From NCBI RefSeq assembly GCF_025137375.1, contig NZ_CP073720.1:516001-580000 (forward strand): a stretch of 64,000 bases of DNA, given 5' to 3'. This stretch comes from Dactylosporangium fulvum (lineage in GTDB: Bacteria; Actinomycetota; Actinomycetes; Mycobacteriales; Micromonosporaceae). A program made the position numbers and the translations under genes. Positions 1 to 8,282 of this stretch are shown here, in pieces. Numbering within the stretch: the stretch's first letter is position 1; every line of letters starts with the position of its first letter. The notes beneath the pieces are model-generated. The model was given only the letters and a program-made list of their open reading frames with translations, did not search any database and had not been told where the DNA came from.

Positions 1-34
1 GCCGGAGAGCATCGAACACCAGGATACTGCCCAA

Positions 35-418
35 ATGGCGCAGTTCCTGGAGTTCTGCCAGGCGCAGTCTGCTGATCTTCGCCTGGTCGCGGTGGACGGC
101 ACCTCCGTACCGCTTCCGAGTCAGGTTGTGACCCTACTCAGTCAGCTCGCGACGACCTTGCTCGCTGGCGAGGCTGTGGCGATCAATCCCATCGCCAAGG
201 AGATGACCACTGGAGAAGCTGCCGCAATGCTCGGAATGTCGCGGCCAACTCTGATCAAGCTCCTGGACGCCGATCGCATCCCGTCCCACCGGGTAGGCAC
301 GCATCGTCGAGTACTGCTCCGTGATGTCTTGGAGTTCCGTCGTCAGCGCTTGCTTGAGCGGCGAAGGAGCTACGAGGCATTGATGGAAGAGTGCGACGTG
401 TTGGGCATAGATGAGTAG
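35..418 (+). CDS. HTH excisionase-type DNA-binding protein, likely antitoxin
   Basis: Protein of at least 127 residues with a MerR/excisionase-type helix-turn-helix in its second half (TTGEAAAMLGMSRPTLIKLL, about residues 58-77, then RVGTHRRVLLRDVLEF). In actinomycetes such proteins commonly precede a PIN-domain gene and act as its antitoxin and autoregulator. A PIN-like gene follows after 8 bases, which supports this reading. The frame is open to the left edge of the window and no Shine-Dalgarno precedes the ATG, so the real start may lie upstream. The HTH assignment is strong; the antitoxin role is inferred from context. Confidence 0.7.
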   Translation: MAQFLEFCQAQSADLRLVAVDGTSVPLPSQVVTLLSQLATTLLAGEAVAINPIAKEMTTGEAAAMLGMSRPTLIKLLDADRIPSHRVGTHRRVLLRDVLEFRRQRLLERRRSYEALMEECDVLGIDE

Positions 419-426
419 CTGACCAG

Positions 427-927
427 ATGCTTACCGTCAGTGGGATGCTGTACCACCTGCGACGCGACCATCCAGAGTGGACTGAGCACGTAATCGGCGG
501 CATCCGACGCCGCCTTGAGGGGTACTTCCCGGAGAGCATCGTTACCGGATACGACCCTGCCAGGGTGCCGGCACCCTCGGATATCAACGACTGGCATGTC
601 CTCGCAGCCGCTGTCGAGGCCCGAGCCACGTACCTCGTTACGTGCGACCGGGATCTCCTGGCCCAGAGCGGTGCGTACGAGCAGCATCTCGACATGCTCC
701 ATGCCGACGACTTCCTAGTCCTTCAGCTCGACACTCACCCGCGGTTGGTGCGCAACAGGCTGGAGGACCAGATCGCATACCTCATGCGTAAGTACGCGAA
801 CGACAGTTACGGGCAGCTTCGTGAGCGAGCGCTCGGGCAGCTCGAGAAGGCGGAGGCCACGACCTTCGCCGCTCGCCTGCGGGAAGCCGACGCATGCTCT
901 AGACCGGCTACGGAGGTCCGAAGCTGA
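427..927 (+). pseudogene. PIN-domain toxin lacking its N-terminus
   Basis: The 166 residues match the middle and end of actinobacterial PIN-domain toxins: a YHLRRDHPEW segment, TGYD, then DWHVLAAAVEARATYLVTCD, which carries conserved acidic positions. Complete members begin with a strand bearing the first catalytic aspartate (DxNVL type) and about 40 more residues before this point. Here that part is absent, because the frame is closed by a TGA at 412-414 just before the ATG. The gene directly follows its probable antitoxin. The protein is probably inactive as a ribonuclease. The alternative is an unusual short PIN variant. Confidence 0.6.
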
Positions 928-1109
928 CAGAGGTTCGAGCTGCCGACTTCCAGCGCCTTCGTACTGTTGAGACGCCGACCAGAACGACGGTGGCCACAAC
1001 GAGGCACGGCGTGACGGTCTACTATGGACGCGGGTGACCTCGGTGCCTGGAACCCTGTCTTCGTCGGATCCTGCGCCGACGCTGAACTGGTGGCGTCGGG
1101 CGGGATTCG

Positions 1110-2552
1110 TCAGGGCGCGTAGTCGGCCGGTCGGATGTTGTTATTGAGCCGGAAACGGTTGTCGGGGTCGTAGTCCCGCTTGATCTGAGCAAGCCGGTCG
1201 AGATTCTCGCCGAACGCCGCGTGCCTGCTCGCGCTGTCCAGGTCCAGGTCGCCGCTGAAGTTGAGGTAGGTGCCACCGGCCGAGGGCAGGCCGTTCACCT
1301 CGTTGAAAGCATCCCGCACCCACCGTACGTTGGCCTCGGTGTCGGCGGTGTCGGTCCAGTTGCCGTCAATGCTCACGATGTAGGCCGCACTCCGGTCGCC
1401 GAAGGCGGTGTCGTGGATCCCCGCACGCTGCACGGCGCCGCCCATTTGCGGCACGTGGACCAGGGTGTGTGGGTGCGGTCGTCCAAGTCCTCTGCGGAGC
1501 AGCACGTCGAGCACGTCGTCGCCGAGCTCGCGGACGTTCACCGACTTCCAGTAGCTGAGCAACTCTCCCTTCGGGAACATCCAGTCCATGAGCCGCTGGA
1601 CGTCCCGGAACGGCATGGGCCCGCTGAGATCGGCGAGCGGCGTACCGAATTCGCCGATCGGCCTGAGGATCGTCGTGGCGTCGGCGGGTGGACCCGCGTA
1701 CACGGCGGCGGTGATGAATACGTCCCGGTTGTGCACCTCCCGCGGTAGCAGCGGCGTGGCCGGCATGGACCAGAACATGGCACGGCTGCTGACCTCGTCC
1801 GGCAGACCGGTCGTCCAGGCCCGCCAGGCTGGAAGGATCTCTTCCGCGTCGGACGCGGCGTACATCGCCGCCCCGTACATGACGATGGGCCCGATCGGGT
1901 GGGCATGGAACTCGAAGGCGGTGACGATGCCGAAGTTGCCACCGCCGCCGCGAAGTGCCCAGAAGAGTTCCTCGTGCTCGGTCTCGCTGGCTCGAAGGAG
2001 CGTCCCATCGGCCGTGACGATCTCGACGGCGGCGAGATTGTCGCAGGTGAGGCCGTACTTGCGGTGGAGCCACCCGAGCCCGCCACCGAGTGTCAGACCC
2101 GCGACACCCGTCGTCGACACGATGCCGCCCGGCACGGCCAAGCCGAAAATCTGGGTCTCTCGGTCGACGTCTCCCCAGGTCGCGCCTCCTTGGACGCGAA
2201 CGAGCCGCTCGGCGGGGTTCACCCACACACCCCGCATCGCCGAGAGGTCGATCATCATGGCTTCGTCATAGGTGCTGTGGCCCGCGATCCCGTGCCCACC
2301 GCCTCGCACGGCGACCAGCAGGTCGCGTTCGCGGGCGAGGTTCACCGCGTCGAGCACGTCCGCCGCCCCCGAACATCGGGCAATGAGCCCAGGGTGCCGG
2401 TCGAACATACCGTTGTGCACGACGCGACTGTCGTCATAGCCGGGATCGTCCGGTGTGATGAGCGGACCATGGAAGGCCGCGTGAAGCGCATCGATCTGCT
2501 CGTCGGTGACAGCCGTTTCGCCACCGTCGAGCCTGCGGAGTCGCACTGTCAT
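1110..2552 (-). CDS. FAD-binding berberine-bridge-like oxidoreductase
   Basis: A 480-residue flavoprotein of the PCMH/BBE family, which oxidises alcohols, sugars or secondary metabolites with covalently bound FAD. The FAD domain carries RGGGHGIAGHS near residue 85, where the first histidine is the usual 8-alpha attachment site, and the glycine-rich stretch LTLGGGLGW. The cysteine used for a second covalent link in bicovalent members is not seen. The C-terminus has the BBE signature YLNFSGD and YDPDNRFRLNNN. The ATG at 2552 is preferred over an upstream in-frame start because GAAGGG lies upstream of it. It stands alone; substrate unknown. Confidence 0.85.
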   Translation of the reverse strand: MTVRLRRLDGGETAVTDEQIDALHAAFHGPLITPDDPGYDDSRVVHNGMFDRHPGLIARCSGAADVLDAVNLARERDLLVAVRGGGHGIAGHSTYDEAMMIDLSAMRGVWVNPAERLVRVQGGATWGDVDRETQIFGLAVPGGIVSTTGVAGLTLGGGLGWLHRKYGLTCDNLAAVEIVTADGTLLRASETEHEELFWALRGGGGNFGIVTAFEFHAHPIGPIVMYGAAMYAASDAEEILPAWRAWTTGLPDEVSSRAMFWSMPATPLLPREVHNRDVFITAAVYAGPPADATTILRPIGEFGTPLADLSGPMPFRDVQRLMDWMFPKGELLSYWKSVNVRELGDDVLDVLLRRGLGRPHPHTLVHVPQMGGAVQRAGIHDTAFGDRSAAYIVSIDGNWTDTADTEANVRWVRDAFNEVNGLPSAGGTYLNFSGDLDLDSASRHAAFGENLDRLAQIKRDYDPDNRFRLNNNIRPADYAP

Positions 2553-2779
2553 CGCCGGGCGCCCTTCAGCCGGTCGAGTCCCGAGGCCTTCTGGGACCAT
2601 CACCCGCAATCCGGGCCTTAAACCCATGTCCAGCCACGACTGCGGGTGCAATGCCAAAGGCCTCGCACGGTGCGTCGGTCCTGGTCACGTCCATACCACC
2701 CCACGCGATCACCACACGGATCCACCTGAGCCACCCGCCCTGAAGGACGGAGCACTGGCGTGTGATCGGTAGCGCGCAC

Positions 2780-3003
2780 CGAGCTCGGCGGCGAACAGCG
2801 CGACGGCGGGCCGGCCGGAGGCGAGCTCGTCGAACACCTGCGGCAGCGTCTGGGGCAGGACCGTGTGGTGCTCGCGGCGCACTCCCAGGGGTGTCGGCAT
2901 GGCCCGCCGCCGGCCGGATGTCTGCCACGCTTACGTCGGCATGGGCCAGATGGTGGACATGGCGCGCAATGAATCGTTGATCCCCGCGCCGCCGTCTCGT
3001 TAG
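2780..3003 (+). pseudogene. Alpha/beta-hydrolase (prolyl aminopeptidase-like) remnant
   Basis: Two pieces in different frames together look like the nucleophile-elbow region of a proline iminopeptidase-type hydrolase. The first (frame of 2823) reads LVEHLRQRLGQDRVVLAAHS, matching the strand and GHSWG elbow. The second (frame of 2905) reads ARRRPDVCHAYVGMGQMVDM and continues to a TAG at 3001-3003. A single frameshift near 2895 separates them. Neither the beginning nor the catalytic Asp/His half is present. This is therefore a decayed fragment, recognised by motif reading only. Confidence 0.55.
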
Positions 3004-3592
3004 GTCGCCACATCAAGTCGCTGATGACCACGCTGTCGGCTTTGGCAATCCCGCGATTCCAGGCAGAGGCGTCGATACGCGCTTGCGGCCGGATCGGCGC
3101 TGGGCGACATTCCCGGCGGCCGCCTGTCCGCATCGTCAAGAGGCGCACGGGTTCGTCATATTCCTGCCTCGGCCACGCCGCGACCATTCCGGCTCGAGCG
3201 GTTTCGTTCGACCACCTGATCGGGCTCGTCAGATGAAGGGGGCGGTGCGCGCAACGGGGCAGCTATTGACCGATTCTTCGAAGTTCTTAACTGTACCGAT
3301 GCCGCAATAGAAGAATTAAACTTCTCGATGCTTTGGCCCGGTTGGTGCGACGGGCTCGCGCCGGTGTGACGCGGGTCATAAAAAACAAGCAGGACCCATA
3401 CGCTCTGCGTCACCTGGGATACGGACAGATGCGGGGAATGTCATGTCTCTCCCCCGGGAGGGGTCCAGGAAGTGGCGAGGCAGCGCTCCCTTATGCTCGA
3501 TGACCGGTACGGTTGTCCGACCTGTGTGCGCTCTCCGAAGAACGGCAGGACGTGGGCAAACACGCGGAAAAATTCGGGGAGGAGGCGCAACG
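3004..3592. other. Gene-free stretch upstream of the YceI gene
   Basis: About 590 bases without a convincing gene. Open frames exist on both strands but have no recognisable domain, no Shine-Dalgarno and arginine-rich shadow-like composition. The last part (about 3240-3420) is less GC-rich than its surroundings and probably holds the promoter of the YceI gene. I could not assign a specific -10/-35 pair. Confidence 0.4.
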
Positions 3593-4261
3593 ATGTCCGA
3601 TTCTGCAACGCGGTTCTGGGACGGAATCAACATTCCGGCTCCCGGCACCTACCTTCTCGATCAGGCACACAAGCGAATCGGTTTTGTGGCCCGGCACATG
3701 ATGGTAAGTCCCGTTCGCGGTGACTTCGGTGAGGCGACCGCACGAATCATCGTGGAAGAGGACCCGTTGCGTTCCTCAGTGACCGCGTCCATCGCGGCGG
3801 CGAGCGTGAGCACCGGTAGCGCCGACCGGGATGAGCACCTGAAGAGCCCCGACTTCCTTGATGTCGACCGGTACCCCACTCTGGAGTACCGCAGCACGGG
3901 TATCAAATGGCAGGGTAACAACGATCCGATTTTCTTCTGGGCTCGCCTGAGAAATCAACGACCAGGCCGCATGGGCATGCCCCGCAAAATTCCACAACAG
4001 TCCGACCGCACCACCGGACGATTCGTGCTCACCGGGGAGTTGACGATCAAGGGGATAACCCGACCCGTCGACCTTCAGGTGGACTTCGGTGGCGCTGGTC
4101 GCGATCCGTACGGGCAGGACATTTTCGGGTTCAGCGCGACGGCGGAGATCGACCGTGAGGACTATGGCCTGATCTGGAACGTGGCCCTCGAAGGCGGCGG
4201 CGTCCTCGTCGGCAAGAACGTGCGGCTCGAACTCGCCGGCGAAGCGATCCGCCAGTCCTGA
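3593..4261 (+). CDS. YceI family protein
   Basis: A 222-residue YceI-like protein, a lipocalin-type beta-barrel family that binds polyisoprenoids or similar lipids. Typical features are GTYLLDQAHKRIGFVARHMM at the start, SVSTGSADRDEHLKSPDFLD in the middle, and LTGELTIKGITRPVDL followed by FSATAEIDREDYGL towards the end. An insertion of roughly 25 residues (around KWQGNNDPIFFWARL) makes it longer than the usual 170-190. No signal peptide is visible, so it is probably cytoplasmic. The ATG at 3593 is chosen because GGGGAGGAGG lies 7 bases upstream. Confidence 0.85.
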   Translation: MSDSATRFWDGINIPAPGTYLLDQAHKRIGFVARHMMVSPVRGDFGEATARIIVEEDPLRSSVTASIAAASVSTGSADRDEHLKSPDFLDVDRYPTLEYRSTGIKWQGNNDPIFFWARLRNQRPGRMGMPRKIPQQSDRTTGRFVLTGELTIKGITRPVDLQVDFGGAGRDPYGQDIFGFSATAEIDREDYGLIWNVALEGGGVLVGKNVRLELAGEAIRQS

Positions 4262-4304
4262 GGCCCTCCACACAACATTCCGCTCAGGCTGAGGCGCGAT
4301 CCGG

Positions 4305-4332
4305 GTGGCCCGGCGTCAGCGCGCCGGGCCAC
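4305..4332. terminator. Convergent hairpin terminator
   Basis: A perfect 11-bp inverted repeat GTGGCCCGGCG / CGCCGGGCCAC with a 6-base loop lies between two converging genes (ends at 4261 and 4336). There is no T-run, as is common in high-GC actinomycetes. Confidence 0.7.
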
Positions 4333-4335
4333 ACG

Positions 4336-4776
4336 TCACTGCTTGACCACCTCCAGGCCCGCGTCGAGGTCCCGCAGCCGGCGCGCGACCCGGCGCATCG
4401 CACTGCGGAAGAACCGGGCGTCGGCGGTGAACACCAGGTACACCTTGGTGACCTGGGTCATCTCCATCGTGCACGTGGTGCTGCCGTCGCGGCCAGGAGT
4501 GGCGGTGAACGTCAACTCGGAGCCGCGGGCGGCGTCCTGCTCGGCCGAGGCGCGCTGGGACATCGCACTCATCAGGCCGACGACGCCGGTCCTGCCCTCG
4601 TAGAACGCCACCGCCGTGCGCCTGCCCGACTTGGCCTCCGACGTGCTGACCCGCCACCGGCTGCCGAGCAGCGACGCGTTGCGGCCGTTGAGGCAGTCGG
4701 CGAACACCCGCACGCAGTCGGCAGGGGACGCGTTCGTCGCGATACGCCAGGTCCGGTTGTGGTCCAGCAAACCCAT
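4336..4776 (-). CDS. Hypothetical protein, SRPBCC-like
   Basis: A 146-residue protein beginning MGLLDHNRTWRIATNASPAD. The order of predicted strands, a long glycine-poor middle (ELTFTATPGRDGSTTCTMEM) and a C-terminal basic helix (FFRSAMRRVARRLRDL) resembles the START/SRPBCC ligand-binding fold, but the match is weak. AAGGAG lies just upstream of its ATG. It follows the 135-residue gene by a single base (TGA-C-ATG), so the two are surely co-translated. The pair diverges from the CHAT protease gene, which suggests a linked role. Function unknown. Confidence 0.6.
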   Translation of the reverse strand: MGLLDHNRTWRIATNASPADCVRVFADCLNGRNASLLGSRWRVSTSEAKSGRRTAVAFYEGRTGVVGLMSAMSQRASAEQDAARGSELTFTATPGRDGSTTCTMEMTQVTKVYLVFTADARFFRSAMRRVARRLRDLDAGLEVVKQ

Positions 4777-4777
4777 G

Positions 4778-5185
4778 TCAGATCTCCTTCGTGTGCTGCC
4801 GTTCGTGGATGCGTTGCATCTCGTAGCCGGTGAAGTGCGCGGTCGACAGGCCGCGCGCCGCTTTGAACTCGATGCCGGCGTCGATGAGCGGCCAGGCCGC
4901 CGCAGTGCGCAGCGCCTCCCCGCCCAGCAGCTCCCAGACGAGCCGGGCCGCACCGTACGTCGCGAAGCCACCGTGGTCGTCGGCCACCGCGGCGTGCAGG
5001 TTGCCGAGGAATCCGTCCCGGTCCTCCTGGGAGTACGGGTAGAACGGTGCGACGCAGGTCGGCCAGATCTCACTGCCGTCGATGCCGCAGGTGCGGGGGT
5101 CGACCTCGTACCGGCCGAACAGGTCCAGCCGACGCAGCATGTCCTCCGGGAACGGGCTACTCCTCACGCGCTTGAACCATCGCAT
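4778..5185 (-). CDS. Conserved hypothetical protein
   Basis: A 135-residue cytoplasmic protein starting MRWFKRVRSSPFPEDMLRRL. It contains an aromatic segment (SEIWPTCVAPFYPYSQEDRD) and an amphipathic C-terminus ending in HERQHTKEI. No known family is recognised. The ATG at 5185 is preferred over longer in-frame starts because the upstream part is arginine-rich and would run through the palindrome at 5188-5221. It is first in a two-gene operon with the SRPBCC-like protein and diverges from the CHAT gene, sharing the palindromic intergenic region. Confidence 0.6.
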   Translation of the reverse strand: MRWFKRVRSSPFPEDMLRRLDLFGRYEVDPRTCGIDGSEIWPTCVAPFYPYSQEDRDGFLGNLHAAVADDHGGFATYGAARLVWELLGGEALRTAAAWPLIDAGIEFKAARGLSTAHFTGYEMQRIHERQHTKEI

Positions 5186-5187
5186 GA

Positions 5188-5221
5188 CCGTTCCTGACGG
5201 ACAGCCGTCCGTCAGGAACGG
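5188..5221. promoter_or_regulatory. Perfect 15-bp palindrome in divergent promoter region
   Basis: CCGTTCCTGACGGAC and its exact complement are separated by AGCC. It lies 2 bases before the minus-strand start codon (5185) and 26 bases before the plus-strand TTG (5248). The inner part (TGACGGAC-N4-GTCCGTCA) resembles operators of TetR-family repressors, but no such regulator is encoded nearby. It could equally act as an RNA hairpin covering the start of the minus-strand message. Confidence 0.65.
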
Positions 5222-5247
5222 GTAGGGACGAGCACAGGAGGTGTCCG

Positions 5248-8200
5248 TTGCGCAGTCGACGCCCGCCGCGAACGTCATCCGGGTACCTCGCACCGCCCGA
5301 CGCGAAGGTGCGCGGCTGGGAATGCCACAACGACGAATGCGGTACCGCCAGCGAGCCGACCGAGCGGCCGCCCACATGGTGGCCGCATCCCTGCCGCGCA
5401 TGCAACCGCCCGACCGACCCGGTGTTCGAGGAGCCGTGGGCGCATGACGCCCGTGGTCACCGCCTCCGGCACGACCTCCGCAGCGCGGACCCGTATCAGC
5501 GCACTCGGGCCGAGATCGAACTGCCCGTCTGGGCGTACCGGGAGGCCCGGCTCCGCGGCGACGACCCGGGAGCAGACGCGGCGTGGCAGGTCTTCCGGCA
5601 GACCAGGCAGCAGCAGCGCGACCGAGCCGACGACTGGTGGGCGGCGCAGGCGACCCACGAGCTGGTCAGCACCGCGGCAGCCTTCGACGACATCGACCGT
5701 GCGGTGCGCGAGGTGCTGGAATGGCATCCGCGGCTCGACACCCGCGACCTCGAGAACGACAACACCGGCCGCACCGACGTGCGCACCTTCGTGTCGGCCT
5801 GCACCCAGGTCTTGAGTAGTCCAGCGTCAGCCGCCCACCCGCAGAGGGCGGTCGTACGGGCCGCGCTGCGCGACATCGAGCACCGCGCCGGCGAGTGGCT
5901 GTCGACGTACAACCATGACGAGATCCGCGAGATCGACGACATTTACGCCATCCACGAGTCCGGCAATGAACTCGAGGAAGAGAGCGTGACGAACGTCGTG
6001 ACCGGCGGCCTGCCGGCGATCGCGGGCGGTCAAATCCTGGACCTGGCCGGCGCCGCGCTCACGGCCCTGGAGACCAACGACGACACCGCCGCCCTCAGCG
6101 AACTGGTGAGGCGACTGGAGCAGACCGGCGAGGCACCGAGCCTGCTGCACCTGCTCCAGGCCCGCCGTGCCGCGGCCACCGGCGCCCTACCGGCCGCCCT
6201 GCACGAACTCCAACTCGCCGCCCGGGCGACCGACCCACTCGCACCACGGCTACTCCCGCAGATCCACGCCACGGCCGGCACACTGCAAGCGCTGCACGAC
6301 CCGGCCGAGCTCGACGAGGGGATCGCCGCCTGCCGCACCGGCCGGCAGTCCGGCGTGCGGTGGTGGCGGCGCACCACCGCCGCGGACGCCGCACTTGCCC
6401 GGCTGCTGCTGTGGCGGGCGCTGCTGCCCGACACACCACCCGACCGGCGGGCGGCCGACGTGCGGGAAGCGGTGCGGCTGGCCCGCCGCCGATGCCGCCC
6501 CTGGCACCACCCGAGCGTGGACGAGCGGGTCGTCCTGCACGACGCCCGCGCCGCACGGGACGCCCTGTCCGGCGGCGACAACACCGGGCGGCAGCGGCGG
6601 GCCTGGCGGTCGGCGGTCACCAAACCGTCAACCGTCACCGAACAGGCGCGGCTCGCCCTGGCCTGGGCAACATGGGCGGTCGGCACCGGCGACCAGGAAC
6701 TGGCCGCGGAGGCGTACCAGCACCTCGTCGGGCTCGTGCCGCTGGACGCCGCCGCGCGATACGGGCAGAGCGCCAAGCAGCGGGTCCTCGCCGCCGCTCA
6801 GGAGCACACCGCGGAGGCCGGGTACTGGCTGGCCCGGACCCGCCGCTACCGGGAGGCCGTCGTGGCCCTGGAGACCGGGCGGGCGATCGGACTGAGCGAG
6901 GCCAACGGCCGCGACGACTCCGCCGTGCACGCCCGGCTGCGTGCCGCGGGCCAACACGAACTCGCCGAGGAGTACCGGCTGGCCCGCGCCGAGGTCGACC
7001 AGCAGGAGCGCCACCCGTCGGCGCGGCCGGGACACGCCTGGCAGCGGTTGCGCGACGTCGCGGCCCGGGCCGCCGAGGTGCTCGGCACCGACCCGCTCGC
7101 ACTCAGCGTCAGCTACGCCGACATCACCGCGGCCACCGGCGACGGGGCACTGGTCTACATCGCCGCGGCGAAGGCCGGCGGTTACGCCCTTGTCGTCGCC
7201 GCGCGGCACGACCCGCAGTTCATCGAGCTGCGCACGCTCGACCGTCGCACGGTCGCCCGGCTCGTGGCCGAGCTGCTGCCGCTGACCCGTGATGGTGCAA
7301 CGGTCCGCGGCGCCGAGCCTGTGCGCGACCTGCGGCCGACGTCGCGCGCCGTCGACCGGACCACCTCGATGCTCAGCACACTGTGGAAGAACGGCGTGCA
7401 CGATCTGGTGCTGCACAGCGTGCGGGGACGGGTGGTGACCTTCGTCCCGGTCGGGCAGCTCAGCCTGCTGCCCCTGCACGCCGCCGGCGAGCCCGGCACC
7501 CCCGGCGACACCTACACCGAATGGCGCCGAGCCGGCCACTTCTCCGCGATCCGGTACGCGCCGAACGCCCGCGGTCTGCGCCGATGCCAGGCGACCGTAC
7601 GAGCATTGCCCAGCGGCGAGCAGCGACTGCTGGCCGTCGACGTGGCTGACGCCGCCGGCGGCGGCGCGCACCTGCCGCACGTCGCGCGAGAGACCACCGG
7701 GATCGCGCGGTGCTGGCCCGGCGCCGTGACGATCGCGCACAACTGCACATGGCAACGGTTCCAGGACACCGCGGACGAGCACACGGTGTGGCACCTCGCC
7801 TGCCACGGTTCGGCGCAGCCACACTCCATTCTCGACAGCCGCCTGTACTTCGCCGACCGGCAGGTCACGCTCAAGGAACTCCGCGACGTGCTGCGGCCCG
7901 GGCAGCGGCGCCTGGCCGTGCTGTCGGCGTGCGAGTCGAACCTCACCGGCACCGCCCTGCCCAACGAGGTGGTCGGGCTACCGTCAGCGCTGCTGCAGGT
8001 CGGCTTCGCCGGGGTCATCGCGAGCTCATGGAAGGTCGACGACCTGGCCACGGCATACCTCATGACCGCGTTCCACCGGCAGTGGCGCGAGGAAGGGCAC
8101 GAACCGGTCGTCGCGCTGAACCACGCCATGCAGTGGCTGCGCACCGCGACCCGCGACGACCTGGCCGCCATGCTGCCGGACGTCGAACCGGGCGGCGACG

Positions 8201-8262
8201 CGGGCCCGTATCCCTATCTGGCGCCACGGTACTGGGCGGCGTTCGCGTACACCGGCGCGTAA
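5248..8262 (+). CDS. CHAT-domain protease with N-terminal zinc ribbon
   Basis: A 1004-residue protein. Residues about 20-50 carry two cysteine pairs (CHNDEC and CRAC), a likely zinc ribbon. The middle is a long alanine-rich helical region of TPR type. The C-terminus is a caspase-like CHAT domain with the catalytic histidine in HLACHG (about residues 850-855) and the cysteine in LSACES (about 891). CHAT proteases are effectors of bacterial conflict systems, cleaving gasdermins or other partners when activated. The start is a TTG with AGGAGG 6 bases upstream; no ATG or GTG in this frame is better. It converges on the helicase operon. Confidence 0.85.
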   Translation: MRSRRPPRTSSGYLAPPDAKVRGWECHNDECGTASEPTERPPTWWPHPCRACNRPTDPVFEEPWAHDARGHRLRHDLRSADPYQRTRAEIELPVWAYREARLRGDDPGADAAWQVFRQTRQQQRDRADDWWAAQATHELVSTAAAFDDIDRAVREVLEWHPRLDTRDLENDNTGRTDVRTFVSACTQVLSSPASAAHPQRAVVRAALRDIEHRAGEWLSTYNHDEIREIDDIYAIHESGNELEEESVTNVVTGGLPAIAGGQILDLAGAALTALETNDDTAALSELVRRLEQTGEAPSLLHLLQARRAAATGALPAALHELQLAARATDPLAPRLLPQIHATAGTLQALHDPAELDEGIAACRTGRQSGVRWWRRTTAADAALARLLLWRALLPDTPPDRRAADVREAVRLARRRCRPWHHPSVDERVVLHDARAARDALSGGDNTGRQRRAWRSAVTKPSTVTEQARLALAWATWAVGTGDQELAAEAYQHLVGLVPLDAAARYGQSAKQRVLAAAQEHTAEAGYWLARTRRYREAVVALETGRAIGLSEANGRDDSAVHARLRAAGQHELAEEYRLARAEVDQQERHPSARPGHAWQRLRDVAARAAEVLGTDPLALSVSYADITAATGDGALVYIAAAKAGGYALVVAARHDPQFIELRTLDRRTVARLVAELLPLTRDGATVRGAEPVRDLRPTSRAVDRTTSMLSTLWKNGVHDLVLHSVRGRVVTFVPVGQLSLLPLHAAGEPGTPGDTYTEWRRAGHFSAIRYAPNARGLRRCQATVRALPSGEQRLLAVDVADAAGGGAHLPHVARETTGIARCWPGAVTIAHNCTWQRFQDTADEHTVWHLACHGSAQPHSILDSRLYFADRQVTLKELRDVLRPGQRRLAVLSACESNLTGTALPNEVVGLPSALLQVGFAGVIASSWKVDDLATAYLMTAFHRQWREEGHEPVVALNHAMQWLRTATRDDLAAMLPDVEPGGDAGPYPYLAPRYWAAFAYTGA

Positions 8263-8282
8263 CACGACGGGAGGCCAGGCGG

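Noticed and set aside
924..1034. A CTG-started frame of 37 codons behind GGAGGT, following the PIN gene
   Set aside because: CTG starts are rare, the product (LTEVRAADFQRLRTVETP...) matches nothing I know, and it ends after 37 residues.
3004..3240. Transposase remnant
   Set aside because: One minus-strand frame (RIDASAWNRGIAKADSVVIS) looks protein-like, but no transposase motif or inverted repeat supports it.
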